Shown here piece after piece: positions 7,311 through 14,536 of a stretch of 14,536 bases of DNA. Numbering within the stretch: position 1 is the first letter of the stretch; the number at the start of each line of letters is the position of its first letter. Made by a program: the position numbers and the translations under genes. The notes under the pieces were generated by a model, which was not told the origin of the DNA, did no database searches, and saw nothing but the letters and a program-made list of their open reading frames with translations. The DNA is from an uncultured Eubacterium sp. Its GTDB lineage: Bacteria; Bacillota_A; Clostridia; Lachnospirales; Lachnospiraceae. The stretch covers positions 1 through 14,536 of the forward strand of contig CANTHI010000025.1 of NCBI GenBank assembly GCA_947653505.1. Direction: 5' to 3'.

Positions 7311-8807
7311 ATGATTTATCCAACGTTGGAACATGCAGAAGAATTGTTGCGCAAGGCGGAAAATGGACAGAAGAATTATAGCAGAATACCGGTTAAACTG
7401 GAGATCTATGCGGATATGATAACTCCGGTACTGGCAGTCCGGCGTCTGAAAAGCGCCAGCCATCATTGTTTTTTGCTGGAAAGTGCGGAACCATCCAGAC
7501 AGTGGGGACGGTATTCTTTTCTGGGATATGATCCGACGATGGAGATTACCTGCCAGAATGGGGTCGTAAACATTACAGATAAAGAGGCTGGAACGACGCT
7601 GACACAGCAGACGGATCATCCGGCTGTCCTGCTCCGGCAGGTTATGGAAAAGAACCGTGCATTGCGCCTGGAAGGGATGCCTTCTTTTGCCGGCGGGCTT
7701 GTAGGATATTTTTCATATGACTATGTGAAATACAGTGAGCCTTCCCTGAATCTGGACGCGAAAGACGAAGAAGCATTCCGGGATGCGGATTTGATGCTTT
7801 TTGACAAAGTGATTGCATTTGATCATTACAGACAAAAGATAATATTAATTGTAAATATAAAAACAGACGAACTGAAAACATCTTATCAGAAAGGCGAACA
7901 GACACTGCGGGATATGGTGTCCCTGCTGTCAGGATCTGCGATGGCTGAGAATCCGCCGCTTAAGCTAAAAAGTAAATTCAGATATTTATTTAGCAGGGAA
8001 GAATACTGCCAGCTGGTAGAAAAGGCGAAGCAATTTATATACGAGGGGGATATTTTTCAGGTAGTATTGTCAAACCGCATGGAAGCGGAGATGGAGGGGA
8101 GCCTGCTGGATACGTACCGCGTTTTGCGTACAGAGAATCCATCGCCATATATGTTTTATTTTTCCAGTGACGATATTGAGATTGCCGGAGCTTCACCGGA
8201 GACGCTTGTAAAGCTGGAGGATGGTATCCTGCGTACATTTCCGCTGGCAGGTACAAGGCGAAGAGGAGATACGGAGGAAGAAGATCTTGCGCTGGAGCAG
8301 AATCTGCTGGCAGATGAAAAAGAGTGTGCGGAACACAATATGCTGGTAGATCTTGGACGAAATGATATTGGAAAAATCAGTCAGATAGGTTCGGTAGAAG
8401 TAGAAAAATATATGAACATCGAGCGCTTTTCACATGTGATGCATATCGGGTCCGCCGTGAAAGGCAGGATTCGGAAAGACCGGGATGCACTGGACGCCAT
8501 AGACGCGATCCTTCCGGCTGGAACGCTTTCCGGTGCCCCAAAGCTGCGGGCATGTGAGATTATCAACCAGCTGGAAGGCAATAAGCGGGGTATTTACGGG
8601 GGTGCCATTGGATATATGGATTTCACAGGAAATCTGGACACCTGTATTGCCATACGGATTGCGTTTGCCAAAAATGGAAAAGTGTTTGTCCGTTCCGGTG
8701 CCGGAATTGTAGCGGACAGTATACCGGAAATGGAATTTGCAGAATGTGAAAATAAGGCAGCGGCAGTATTAAAAGCACTGGAAAAAGCAGAGGGAGGAAT
8801 TGAATGA
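7311..8807 (+). CDS. trpE: Anthranilate synthase component I
   Basis: A 498-residue chorismate-utilising enzyme. With TrpG it converts chorismate and glutamine to anthranilate, the first committed step to tryptophan. The N-terminal domain contains LLES at 55-58 and 'RYSFLGYDP' at 67-75, elements tied to tryptophan feedback binding. The catalytic domain shows 'GASPETLVKL', 'PLAGTRRRG' (311-319), 'DEKECAEHNMLVDLGRND' (starting near 335, carrying the active-site Glu and His), 'LPAGTLSGAPK' (401-411) and a C-terminal 'RSGAGIV' then 'ECENKAAAVLKAL'. This supports anthranilate synthase over aminodeoxychorismate or isochorismate synthases, as does its location first in the trp operon. AGGAAGG (7294-7300) and GAGG precede the ATG. 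It is the first gene after the T-box terminator and its stop overlaps the trpG start (ATGA), implying coupled translation of the two subunits. Confidence 0.97.
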   Translation: MIYPTLEHAEELLRKAENGQKNYSRIPVKLEIYADMITPVLAVRRLKSASHHCFLLESAEPSRQWGRYSFLGYDPTMEITCQNGVVNITDKEAGTTLTQQTDHPAVLLRQVMEKNRALRLEGMPSFAGGLVGYFSYDYVKYSEPSLNLDAKDEEAFRDADLMLFDKVIAFDHYRQKIILIVNIKTDELKTSYQKGEQTLRDMVSLLSGSAMAENPPLKLKSKFRYLFSREEYCQLVEKAKQFIYEGDIFQVVLSNRMEAEMEGSLLDTYRVLRTENPSPYMFYFSSDDIEIAGASPETLVKLEDGILRTFPLAGTRRRGDTEEEDLALEQNLLADEKECAEHNMLVDLGRNDIGKISQIGSVEVEKYMNIERFSHVMHIGSAVKGRIRKDRDALDAIDAILPAGTLSGAPKLRACEIINQLEGNKRGIYGGAIGYMDFTGNLDTCIAIRIAFAKNGKVFVRSGAGIVADSIPEMEFAECENKAAAVLKALEKAEGGIE

Positions 8808-9394
8808 TGATTTTATTAATCGACAATTATGATAGTTTTTCCTATAATCTGTATCAGTTAATTGGTAGTATCAATCCGGATGTGGAGGTGGTCAGAAACG
8901 ATCAGGTGACGGTAGGACAGATACAGGAAATGCATCCGGAGGCTGTATTTTTGTCACCAGGACCGGGAAGACCTGCAGATGCAGGTATCTGTGTCGAAGC
9001 GATACGCAGTCTGTCTGGCAGCATACCATTTTTTGGAGTATGTCTGGGGCACCAGGCGATTTGTGAAGCTTTTGGAGGTGTGGTTTCTTATGCCAATGAG
9101 CTGATGCATGGCAAGGCTTCGGTCATAAATATAGAACCAGGCAGCAAAATATTTGCAGGACTGCCATCGCAAATACAGGCAGCCCGTTATCATTCCCTGA
9201 TCGCACTGAAGGAAACACTCCCGGATTGCCTGAAGATTACGGCACAGACAGAAAGCGGAGAGATTATGGCGGTGGAGCATAAGGAGTATCCGGTGTATGG
9301 GCTGCAGTTTCATCCGGAGTCTGTCCTGACACCGGATGGCCATATGATGATTCGGAATTTTTTGTCTGGTATCGCAGGCGTATGCAGGAAATAA
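8804..9394 (+). CDS. trpG: Anthranilate synthase component II, glutamine amidotransferase
   Basis: A 196-residue class I glutamine amidotransferase that releases ammonia for TrpE. The nucleophile Cys80 lies in 'FFGVCLGHQAI', and the triad is completed by His170 and Glu172 in 'GLQFHPESV'. The oxyanion-strand motif 'SPGPGRPADAG' is at 51-61. It is a stand-alone domain with no fusion to TrpD. The ATG at 8804 overlaps the trpE stop by four bases. A second ATG follows directly at 8807 and gives the more usual N-terminus MILLIDNYDSF. GGGAGG at 8792-8797 could serve either, so the exact start is uncertain by one codon. In some bacteria the same subunit also serves folate synthesis as PabA; no pab gene is seen here, so that remains open. 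Confidence 0.96.
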   Translation: MMILLIDNYDSFSYNLYQLIGSINPDVEVVRNDQVTVGQIQEMHPEAVFLSPGPGRPADAGICVEAIRSLSGSIPFFGVCLGHQAICEAFGGVVSYANELMHGKASVINIEPGSKIFAGLPSQIQAARYHSLIALKETLPDCLKITAQTESGEIMAVEHKEYPVYGLQFHPESVLTPDGHMMIRNFLSGIAGVCRK

Positions 9395-9474
9395 TGCTGA
9401 TTGTAACTATAAGCTAAAAAAATATATCAGGAATATAAAAATGTCTGATCAATTATGAATGAGAGGTATAAAAA

Positions 9475-10485
9475 ATGATTAAAGAAGCGATTATTGCATT
9501 GGGAAATAAGGAAAATTTAAGTTATGATGTAGCAAAAGAGGTTATGGGCGAGATTATGAGCGGTAATGCCAGCCAGATTCAGATGAGTGCCTATCTGACA
9601 GCACTTGCGATGAAAGGAGAAACGATTGAAGAGATTACAGGCTCTGCAAAAGGTATGCGGGAACATTGTGTGAGGCTGCTGCATGATATGGATGTGCTTG
9701 AAATCGTGGGAACTGGAGGAGATCATTCGGATTCATTTAATATTTCTACGACAGCCGCTCTGGTCATTGCATCCGGAGGTGTTCCGGTAGCAAAGCATGG
9801 CAATCGGGCAGCTTCGAGCAGATGCGGTGCGGCGGATGTTTTAGAGGCACTTGGAGTAAATATTTCAATCCCGCCGGAGAAAAGTACTGAATTATTAAGT
9901 AAAATTAATATTTGTTTTTTATTTGCACAGAATTATCATCTTGCGATGAAGTATGTAGCTCCGGTGCGTAAAGAACTGGGAATCCGCACGGTATTTAATA
10001 TTCTGGGACCATTAACAAATCCGGCGGGAGCGGGCATGCAGGTCATGGGGGTATATGAGGAAGCGCTTGTGGAGCCGCTGGCCAGAGTACTGACGAATCT
10101 GGGCGTAAAAAGCGCAATGGTAGTCTATGGCCAGGATGTGCTGGATGAGATTTCCATAAGTGCGCCAACTACAGTATGCGAGGTGAAAGACGGAAATTAC
10201 CGCACATATGTATTGGAACCAGAGCAGTTTGGATTTGAAAAATGCGACAAAGGCGAACTCACGGGTGGTACTCCGGAAGAAAATGCAGCGATTACAAGGG
10301 CTGTTCTGAATGGAGAAAAAGGACCGAAAAGAAATGCGGTTGTATTAAATGCTGGTGCGGGCTTATATACAGCTGGAAAAGCTGCGTCTGTAGAAGAAGG
10401 TGTACGTATGGCTGAGAGGCTGATTGATCATGGAGATGCTAAGAAGTGTCTGGAAGAATTTGTGAGATTATCAAATGAGAATTAA
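9475..10485 (+). CDS. trpD: Anthranilate phosphoribosyltransferase
   Basis: A 336-residue enzyme that joins anthranilate to PRPP, giving phosphoribosyl anthranilate and pyrophosphate. The PRPP-binding GTGGD is at 79-83, followed by 'NISTTAA' (89-95) and 'KHGNRAASS' (107-115). '[19 protein letters not shown]' at 162-180 forms the anthranilate-binding region, and Asp224-Glu225 in 'DVLDEIS' is the metal-binding pair. Length is typical and all key residues are present. The start is supported by GAGAGG at 9461-9466. An 80-bp AT-rich gap separates it from trpG, and I see no clear terminator in it. Confidence 0.97.
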   Translation: MIKEAIIALGNKENLSYDVAKEVMGEIMSGNASQIQMSAYLTALAMKGETIEEITGSAKGMREHCVRLLHDMDVLEIVGTGGDHSDSFNISTTAALVIASGGVPVAKHGNRAASSRCGAADVLEALGVNISIPPEKSTELLSKINICFLFAQNYHLAMKYVAPVRKELGIRTVFNILGPLTNPAGAGMQVMGVYEEALVEPLARVLTNLGVKSAMVVYGQDVLDEISISAPTTVCEVKDGNYRTYVLEPEQFGFEKCDKGELTGGTPEENAAITRAVLNGEKGPKRNAVVLNAGAGLYTAGKAASVEEGVRMAERLIDHGDAKKCLEEFVRLSNEN

Positions 10486-10521
10486 ATATATGAGCTTATT
10501 AAATTATCCATTTACAGGATA

Positions 10522-10545
10522 CAGGTAACATAGCAGGTAACATAG
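10522..10545 (+). repeat. 12-bp perfect tandem duplication in trpD-trpC gap
   Basis: CAGGTAACATAG occurs twice back to back (10522-10533 and 10534-10545) in the 132-bp gap between trpD and trpC. The rest of the gap is AT-rich, with a TATAAT at 10580-10585 that lacks a well-spaced -35 (TTAAGA at 10555-10560 leaves a 19-bp spacer). It is probably slippage-type duplication. Confidence 0.6.
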
Positions 10546-10617
10546 AAAAAGAAGTTAAGATAATAGGATATACAGGAAATATAATTTTGATGATATGAAT
10601 GGGAAAAGGATCTGGAC

Positions 10618-11424
10618 ATGACAATATTAGACGAGATTGCAGAAAAAACGAGACAAAGGATAGCAGAACGGAAAAGGAGAGTTCCGCTGGAGGAAATACG
10701 TAGAGAAGCAGAGGGGATGGAGCTGGATACAGGGTTTCCATTCGAGCAGGCGTTAAAGCGGAAGGGGATGGCTTTTATCTGTGAAGTAAAAAAAGCATCT
10801 CCATCCAAGGGAGTGATCGCAGCGGAATTTCCGTATCTGCAGATTGCCAGAGAATATGAGCAGGCGGGAGCGTCAGCAATTTCCTGCCTTACGGAACCGT
10901 TTTATTTTCAGGGAAGGGACACGTATTTGCAGGAGATCGCGGCACATGTATCCGTGCCGGTGCTGCGAAAGGATTTTACGGTGGATCTCTATATGATATA
11001 TGAAGCGAAGATACTGGGAGCTGCTGCGGTATTGCTGATCTGCGCTTTATTAACGGATGAACAATTAAAAGAATATTTGATAATAACAAAAAAGCTTGGA
11101 TTATCTGCGCTGGTGGAAGTGCATACAGAAGAGGAAGTGAAGCGTGCGTTAAAGAGTGGTGCGGGGATCATCGGAGTGAATAACCGGAACCTGAAAAATT
11201 TTCAGGTAGATATTACTACAAGCAAACGGCTTCGTAACATGGTGCCGGATGATTATATTTTTGTATCAGAAAGTGGTATCCGGAATGAAAGGGATCTGGA
11301 GGAACTGTATGAAAACGGTACAGACGCAGTGCTTATTGGGGAGATGCTTATGCGGGCATCAGATAAAAAAATGACATTGCAGGGATTGAAAAGAAAATTA
11401 AATGATGAATCAAATTTATTATGA
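10618..11424 (+). CDS. trpC: Indole-3-glycerol phosphate synthase
   Basis: A 268-residue (beta/alpha)8-barrel enzyme that closes the indole ring, converting carboxyphenylamino-deoxyribulose phosphate to indole-3-glycerol phosphate with loss of CO2 and water. Catalytic residues of the family are visible: Glu56 and Lys58 in 'ICEVKKASPSKG', Lys118 in 'LRKDF', Glu167 in 'LVEVHT', Asn189 in 'GVNNRNL' and Glu218-Ser219 in 'VSESGI'. The phosphate-binding end is 'DAVLIGEMLM'. It is a single-domain protein, not the TrpC-TrpF fusion of enteric bacteria, and trpF follows as its own gene. AAAAGGA at 10604-10610 supports the ATG. Confidence 0.97.
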   Translation: MTILDEIAEKTRQRIAERKRRVPLEEIRREAEGMELDTGFPFEQALKRKGMAFICEVKKASPSKGVIAAEFPYLQIAREYEQAGASAISCLTEPFYFQGRDTYLQEIAAHVSVPVLRKDFTVDLYMIYEAKILGAAAVLLICALLTDEQLKEYLIITKKLGLSALVEVHTEEEVKRALKSGAGIIGVNNRNLKNFQVDITTSKRLRNMVPDDYIFVSESGIRNERDLEELYENGTDAVLIGEMLMRASDKKMTLQGLKRKLNDESNLL

Positions 11425-11496
11425 ACATATGAAGAAAAGAGAAAAAAGGGATGAGATGATAAAGATGAGAACAAAACAGTTTCTGAGGAGTTGTAC

Positions 11497-12099
11497 ATGA
11501 AAAAGGTGAAAATCTGTGGTTTGACAAGGATGGAAGATATACAGGCTGTAAATCGGTACAGACCGGATTATATCGGATTTGTGTTTGCTGAAAGGAGCCG
11601 CCGTTTTATCGACCCGCAGCGTGCTGCAGAGCTAAAGGAAAATCTTGATCCTGGGATACATGCTGTTGGTGTATTTGTGAATGAGCAAATGGAAATTATA
11701 GCCGGTCTGCTCGCAAAAAATGTGATTGATCTGGCCCAGCTGCATGGACAGGAGACAGAACGGGAAATCCGCTGGCTAAAGGAACAGACAGGAAAACCAG
11801 TGATAAAGGCAGTTTCTGTACGATCGGCATCTGATGCAAAAGAGTGGGAAAACAGTTGTGCAGATTATTTACTGTTTGACAATGGAGCGGGTGGAACGGG
11901 CAGTGTATTTGACTGGAATCTTATCAATGGGTGTAAAAAGCCATATTTTTTAGCTGGCGGGATTGGGTTGGATAATCTTGCACAGGCGCTTTTGCAGGAT
12001 GCCTATGCCATTGATTTGTCCGGTGGGGCAGAGACAGAAGGAAAAAAAGATCCGGATAAAATTGAAAAAATCATAAAAGACATTCGAGCGTCCAGATAA
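11497..12099 (+). CDS. trpF: Phosphoribosylanthranilate isomerase
   Basis: A 200-residue TIM-barrel enzyme performing the Amadori rearrangement of phosphoribosyl anthranilate. The general base Cys7 is in 'KICGLTR' and the general acid Asp128 is in 'LFDNGAGGTG'. 'AQLHGQE' (81-87) and 'FLAGGIG' (151-157) are also as expected. The frame is open from a TTG at 11491, but that codon abuts the ribosome site GAGGAG (11485-11490). The ATG at 11497, six bases away, is the sensible start. The phosphate-binding motif usually written DxSSGxE reads D-L-S-G-G-A-E at 173-179, a Ser-to-Gly change. It follows trpC by 72 bp and precedes trpB by 17 bp. Confidence 0.95.
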   Translation: MKKVKICGLTRMEDIQAVNRYRPDYIGFVFAERSRRFIDPQRAAELKENLDPGIHAVGVFVNEQMEIIAGLLAKNVIDLAQLHGQETEREIRWLKEQTGKPVIKAVSVRSASDAKEWENSCADYLLFDNGAGGTGSVFDWNLINGCKKPYFLAGGIGLDNLAQALLQDAYAIDLSGGAETEGKKDPDKIEKIIKDIRASR

Positions 12100-12116
12100 A
12101 AAGGAGGATTGTATAA

Positions 12117-13307
12117 ATGTTAAATCAAAAAGGAAAATTTGGAAATCATGGGGGACAGTATATACCAGAGACACTGATGCATGCGGTGCTGGAATTGGAA
12201 AAAGCATATCTTCATTATAAAGAAGATCCGGAATTTCAAAAGGAGCTGGAAATATTATATCATGATTATGCAGGCAGACCATCCAGACTTTATTTTGCAG
12301 ATCATATGACAAAGGATCTGGGCGGTGCAAAGATATATTTAAAAAGAGAAGATCTGAATCACACGGGCTCCCATAAGATTAATAATGTACTCGGTCAGTG
12401 TCTGCTGGCAAAGAAAATGGGAAAAACAAGAATAATTGCAGAGACAGGTGCCGGGCAGCATGGAGTGGCATCCGCGACAGCCGCAGCTTTAATGGGTATG
12501 GAATGTGAAGTGTTTATGGGAGAAGAAGATATGAAGCGGCAGGCACTGAATGTCTACCGGATGCGGCTGCTGGGGGCAAAGGTACATCCGGTAACTTCCG
12601 GTACATCCACGCTGAAAGATGCGGTATCAGAGGCACTGCGTGAATGGACGAGACGGATTGATGATACACATTATTTATTAGGTTCTGTGATGGGACCACA
12701 TCCATTTCCAATTATCGTGCGTGATTTTCAGGCGGTTATTTCCAAAGAAATAAAAGAGCAGATGCTGGAAAAGGAAGGCAGACTGCCGGATATCGTGATG
12801 GCATGTGTTGGAGGCGGATCAAATGCGATGGGAGCATTTTACCATTTTATAGAAGAACCAAAGGTTCGTCTGATTGGATGCGAGGCAGCAGGGCGCGGTG
12901 TTCACACAGCAGAAACGGCGGCGACGATTGCTACTGGAAAACCAGGCATTTTTCACGGAATGAAATCATATTTCTGCCAGGATACGTATGGGCAGATTGC
13001 TCCGGTATATTCTATCTCAGCAGGACTGGATTATCCAGGAATCGGGCCGGAGCATGCATATCTGTATGATACAAAACGCGCAGAATACGTAGCCGTAACA
13101 GATGAGGAAGCGGTCAATGCGTTTGAATATTTATCCCGTACAGAAGGAATCATTCCGGCAATCGAAAGTGCCCATGCAGTGGCGTATGCCATGAAAATAG
13201 CACCGGAAATGGAGCAGGACCAGATTATTGTAGTGAACATATCCGGACGCGGAGACAAAGATTGTGCAGCAATTGCACGTTATAGAGGAGAGGATATTTA
13301 TGAATAA
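12117..13307 (+). CDS. trpB: Tryptophan synthase beta chain
   Basis: A 396-residue PLP enzyme condensing indole with L-serine to give L-tryptophan, working as an alpha2-beta2 complex with TrpA. Lys87 in 'HTGSHKINN' forms the PLP Schiff base, Glu109 in 'AETGAGQHG' is the catalytic acid, and 'GGGSNAMG' binds the PLP phosphate. 'SGRGDKD' (376-382) near the C-terminus is typical. Sequence and length match the TrpB1 type that pairs with TrpA, not the longer TrpB2 form. AAGGAGG at 12101-12107 gives a strong start. Its last eight bases overlap trpA, consistent with coupled translation of the two subunits. Confidence 0.97.
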   Translation: MLNQKGKFGNHGGQYIPETLMHAVLELEKAYLHYKEDPEFQKELEILYHDYAGRPSRLYFADHMTKDLGGAKIYLKREDLNHTGSHKINNVLGQCLLAKKMGKTRIIAETGAGQHGVASATAAALMGMECEVFMGEEDMKRQALNVYRMRLLGAKVHPVTSGTSTLKDAVSEALREWTRRIDDTHYLLGSVMGPHPFPIIVRDFQAVISKEIKEQMLEKEGRLPDIVMACVGGGSNAMGAFYHFIEEPKVRLIGCEAAGRGVHTAETAATIATGKPGIFHGMKSYFCQDTYGQIAPVYSISAGLDYPGIGPEHAYLYDTKRAEYVAVTDEEAVNAFEYLSRTEGIIPAIESAHAVAYAMKIAPEMEQDQIIVVNISGRGDKDCAAIARYRGEDIYE

Positions 13308-14076
13308 AATTAACTATGCGTTTAACAACGGAAAAGCATTTATACCATTTATCACCTGCGGAGATCCTTCTTTGGAGATAACGGAACAGCTTGTTTATGC
13401 AATGGAGAGGGCCGGAGCAGATTTGATCGAGCTTGGGATTCCGTTTTCTGATCCGACCGCAGAGGGGCCTGTGATTCAGGAAGCGGATCTGAGGGCTTTG
13501 CAGGGAGGTGCGACTACAGATAAAATTTTTGATATGGTTGCAGATATCCGGAAAAATACTCAGATACCGTTAGTATTTATGACATATGCTAATGTTGTTT
13601 TTTCCTACGGCGCGGAGCGTTTTATGAAAAAAGCCGCAGAAACAGGTATGGATGGTCTGATTTTGCCGGATGTTCCTTATGAAGAGAAGGGGGAGTTTGA
13701 TGAGGTCTGTAAACAGAATGGTCTTGTGCTGATTTCTATGATTGCACCTACATCTCAGGAGCGAATCCGTATGATTGCGAAGGATGCGGAAGGATTTTTG
13801 TATTGTGTGTCTTCGTTGGGAGTTACGGGGACCAGAAGTGAGATTACGACAGATATTGGGGCTATGATTCAGATTGCAAAGGAAGAGACAGATATTCCCT
13901 GTGCGGTTGGATTTGGAATCTCGACCCCGCAGCAGGCGGCGGAGGTGGCTGCGAAAGCGGATGGTGTGATTGCTGGTTCGGCGATTGTAAAGCTGTGTGG
14001 GAAGTATGGGGAGGATTGTGTGAGGTATGTGGAGGAGTTTGTGGGAGAGATGAAGAGGGCTGTTAGGGATAGGTAG
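13300..14076 (+). CDS. trpA: Tryptophan synthase alpha chain
   Basis: A 258-residue TIM-barrel enzyme cleaving indole-3-glycerol phosphate to indole and glyceraldehyde-3-phosphate; the indole is channelled to TrpB. Visible motifs are 'PFITCGDPS' (16-24), '[14 protein letters not shown]' (44-57), '[10 protein letters not shown]', '[10 protein letters not shown]' and 'GFGISTP'. Glu44 corresponds to catalytic Glu49 of the Salmonella enzyme. The second catalytic residue, Asp60 there, aligns with Glu55 here, a conservative but notable change. I place the start at the ATG at 13300 behind GAGGAGAGG (13285-13293); an in-frame ATG at 13264 lies deep inside trpB and has no role. The last 40 codons are markedly G-rich, with several AGG and GTG codons unlike the gene's earlier part. 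It is the last gene of the operon. Confidence 0.95.
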   Translation: MNKINYAFNNGKAFIPFITCGDPSLEITEQLVYAMERAGADLIELGIPFSDPTAEGPVIQEADLRALQGGATTDKIFDMVADIRKNTQIPLVFMTYANVVFSYGAERFMKKAAETGMDGLILPDVPYEEKGEFDEVCKQNGLVLISMIAPTSQERIRMIAKDAEGFLYCVSSLGVTGTRSEITTDIGAMIQIAKEETDIPCAVGFGISTPQQAAEVAAKADGVIAGSAIVKLCGKYGEDCVRYVEEFVGEMKRAVRDR

Positions 14077-14120
14077 GTGGTGGAAAGAATGCGTGTAGGG
14101 GTTGTATATTAGAGTGTTTT

Positions 14121-14156
14121 TATGATACTGTGTGTAAAACCGTGCATAATTTTTTT
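14121..14156 (+). terminator. Possible weak terminator after trpA
   Basis: A run of seven T at 14150-14156 is preceded by a poor imperfect hairpin (TATG near 14121 with CATA near 14145, plus a few inner pairs). It sits about 45-80 bp after the trpA stop, the right place for an operon end. The stem is too weak to be confident; read-through to the hairpin at 14417 is possible. Confidence 0.25.
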
Positions 14157-14159
14157 AGC

Positions 14160-14240
14160 TTACTTTAAAATGTTATTTTTAAGTGATATATCGCCTTTTA
14201 TTATAATTCAAGTGATAAAATGGTAGTATTTTTAAGTGAT
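14160..14240. repeat. Three AAGTGAT-containing repeats
   Basis: The 14-mer TATTTTTAAGTGAT occurs exactly twice, at 14174-14187 and 14227-14240. A partial copy CAAGTGAT lies between them at 14209-14216. The first copy is also the right arm of an imperfect 11-bp inverted repeat (14160-14170 with 14176-14186; one mismatch, one wobble). The arrangement could be protein-binding sites or the remnant of a small element; function is unknown. Confidence 0.55.
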
Positions 14241-14404
14241 TAGTCTTTATTATTAGTAATTCGTTCAATAAACGATTGATTGGTGTATTTTCGTAAAATT
14301 CAATCTATTCTTGGGAGTTATATTTCGGACCTGAGCAGGAGCAATAATTTATGCCCGACATTTCTGAAACTTGTTTCCTGTTATCGGGATTTTCAGGATC
14401 CATT

Positions 14405-14438
14405 TAATAAAAAACAGCCACGGTTTTATGACCGTGGC
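14405..14438 (-). terminator. Intrinsic terminator of the convergent minus-strand gene
   Basis: A perfect 8-bp stem GCCACGGT / ACCGTGGC (14417-14424 with 14431-14438) and 6-nt loop are followed on the minus strand by TG and six T (plus A-run 14409-14414). It lies about 40 bp past the stop of the minus-strand frame at the right edge. On the plus strand it is followed by CGCTTTTCT, so it may also act weakly for trp transcripts. Confidence 0.75.
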
Positions 14439-14477
14439 CGCTTTTCTGGCAGATTTGCAAAAACATAATACAGGTAA

Positions 14478-14536
14478 TTAGTGAGGGCATTTGTAATATG
14501 TCGTATTTCCGGTTTCTTCCATGATAACAATATGCA
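14478..14536 (-). CDS. 3' end of an unidentified gene, cut by the window edge
   Basis: A minus-strand frame is open from the window edge to a TAA at 14478-14480 and encodes only the last 18 residues, ending in 'TTYYKCPH'. A good intrinsic terminator just beyond the stop supports it being the end of a real gene convergent with the trp operon. The terminal Cys-Pro-His could be part of a metal-binding end, but eighteen residues are too few to name a family. It may be chance. Confidence 0.45.
   Translation of the reverse strand, partial: HIVIMEETGNTTYYKCPH

Larger units (their letters stand above)
14077..14477. other. AT-rich intergenic region after trpA
   Basis: No credible gene is seen on either strand. 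The region holds a possible weak terminator for trpA, a set of AAGTGAT repeats, and a strong hairpin at 14417-14438. A 62-codon plus-strand open frame at 14280-14468 has no ribosome site, no recognisable motif, and runs through the hairpin, so I treat it as chance. Confidence 0.6.

Noticed and set aside
6858..7619. A 253-codon minus-strand open frame covering the trp leader and the start of trpE.
   Set aside because: It overlaps a well-supported riboswitch and a conserved gene, and its translation shows no recognisable domain.
13264..13299. Longer trpA start at the ATG at 13264.
   Set aside because: It would overlap trpB by 44 bases, while the ATG at 13300 has a strong ribosome site and gives the normal N-terminus.
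14280..14468. A 62-codon plus-strand frame downstream of trpA.
   Set aside because: No ribosome site or motif, and it reads through a perfect terminator hairpin.
1..14536. Search for CRISPR arrays, tRNA or rRNA genes, integrases or transposases.
   Set aside because: No regularly spaced repeats, cloverleaf structures, rRNA motifs or recombinase proteins were seen.

Overview
The window looks like chromosomal DNA of a low-to-moderate G+C Gram-positive anaerobe, most likely a Clostridia member of the Lachnospiraceae type. The basis is strong AGGAGG-type ribosome binding sites, a T-box leader controlling a biosynthetic operon, a complete unfused trpEGDCFBA order, and a SWIM/SNF2 protein of the kind common in Firmicutes. 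The taxonomic call is inference; there is no rRNA or other marker gene here.

Left part (1-2230): a repeat-rich intergenic edge with a perfect 12-bp inverted repeat is followed by two minus-strand genes. These are a membrane-anchored C39-like cysteine peptidase (182-1099) and an L-lactate dehydrogenase (1265-2230). Divergent from ldh, on the plus strand, are a short CorA-family divalent cation transporter (start best placed at 2434) and a 1126-residue SWIM zinc-finger/SNF2 helicase-like ATPase (3359-6739).

Centre and right (6736-14076): a seven-gene tryptophan operon, trpE-trpG-trpD-trpC-trpF-trpB-trpA, covers every step from chorismate to L-tryptophan. Its promoter overlaps the stop codon of the SNF2 gene. 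It is followed by a leader of about 490 nt that I read as a tryptophan T-box riboswitch. The specifier loop shows a TGG codon at 6877-6879, the T-box is at 7061-7075, and a long intrinsic terminator (7203-7258) competes with an antiterminator whose two strands lie 132 nt apart. Uncharged tRNA-Trp should therefore switch on all seven genes. TrpE also carries the LLES-type element linked to tryptophan feedback, so transcript and enzyme level control would both operate.

Right edge (14077-14536): an AT-rich stretch with three AAGTGAT repeats and a strong hairpin. The hairpin sits just beyond the 3' end of a minus-strand gene that enters from beyond the window; only its last 18 codons are visible.

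The most notable points are the unusually extended T-box antiterminator, a Glu in place of the catalytic Asp60 of TrpA, the repeats flanking the trp operon, and the palindromes at the left edge. I found no clear evidence of a wholly new system; most of the window is recognisable core metabolism.
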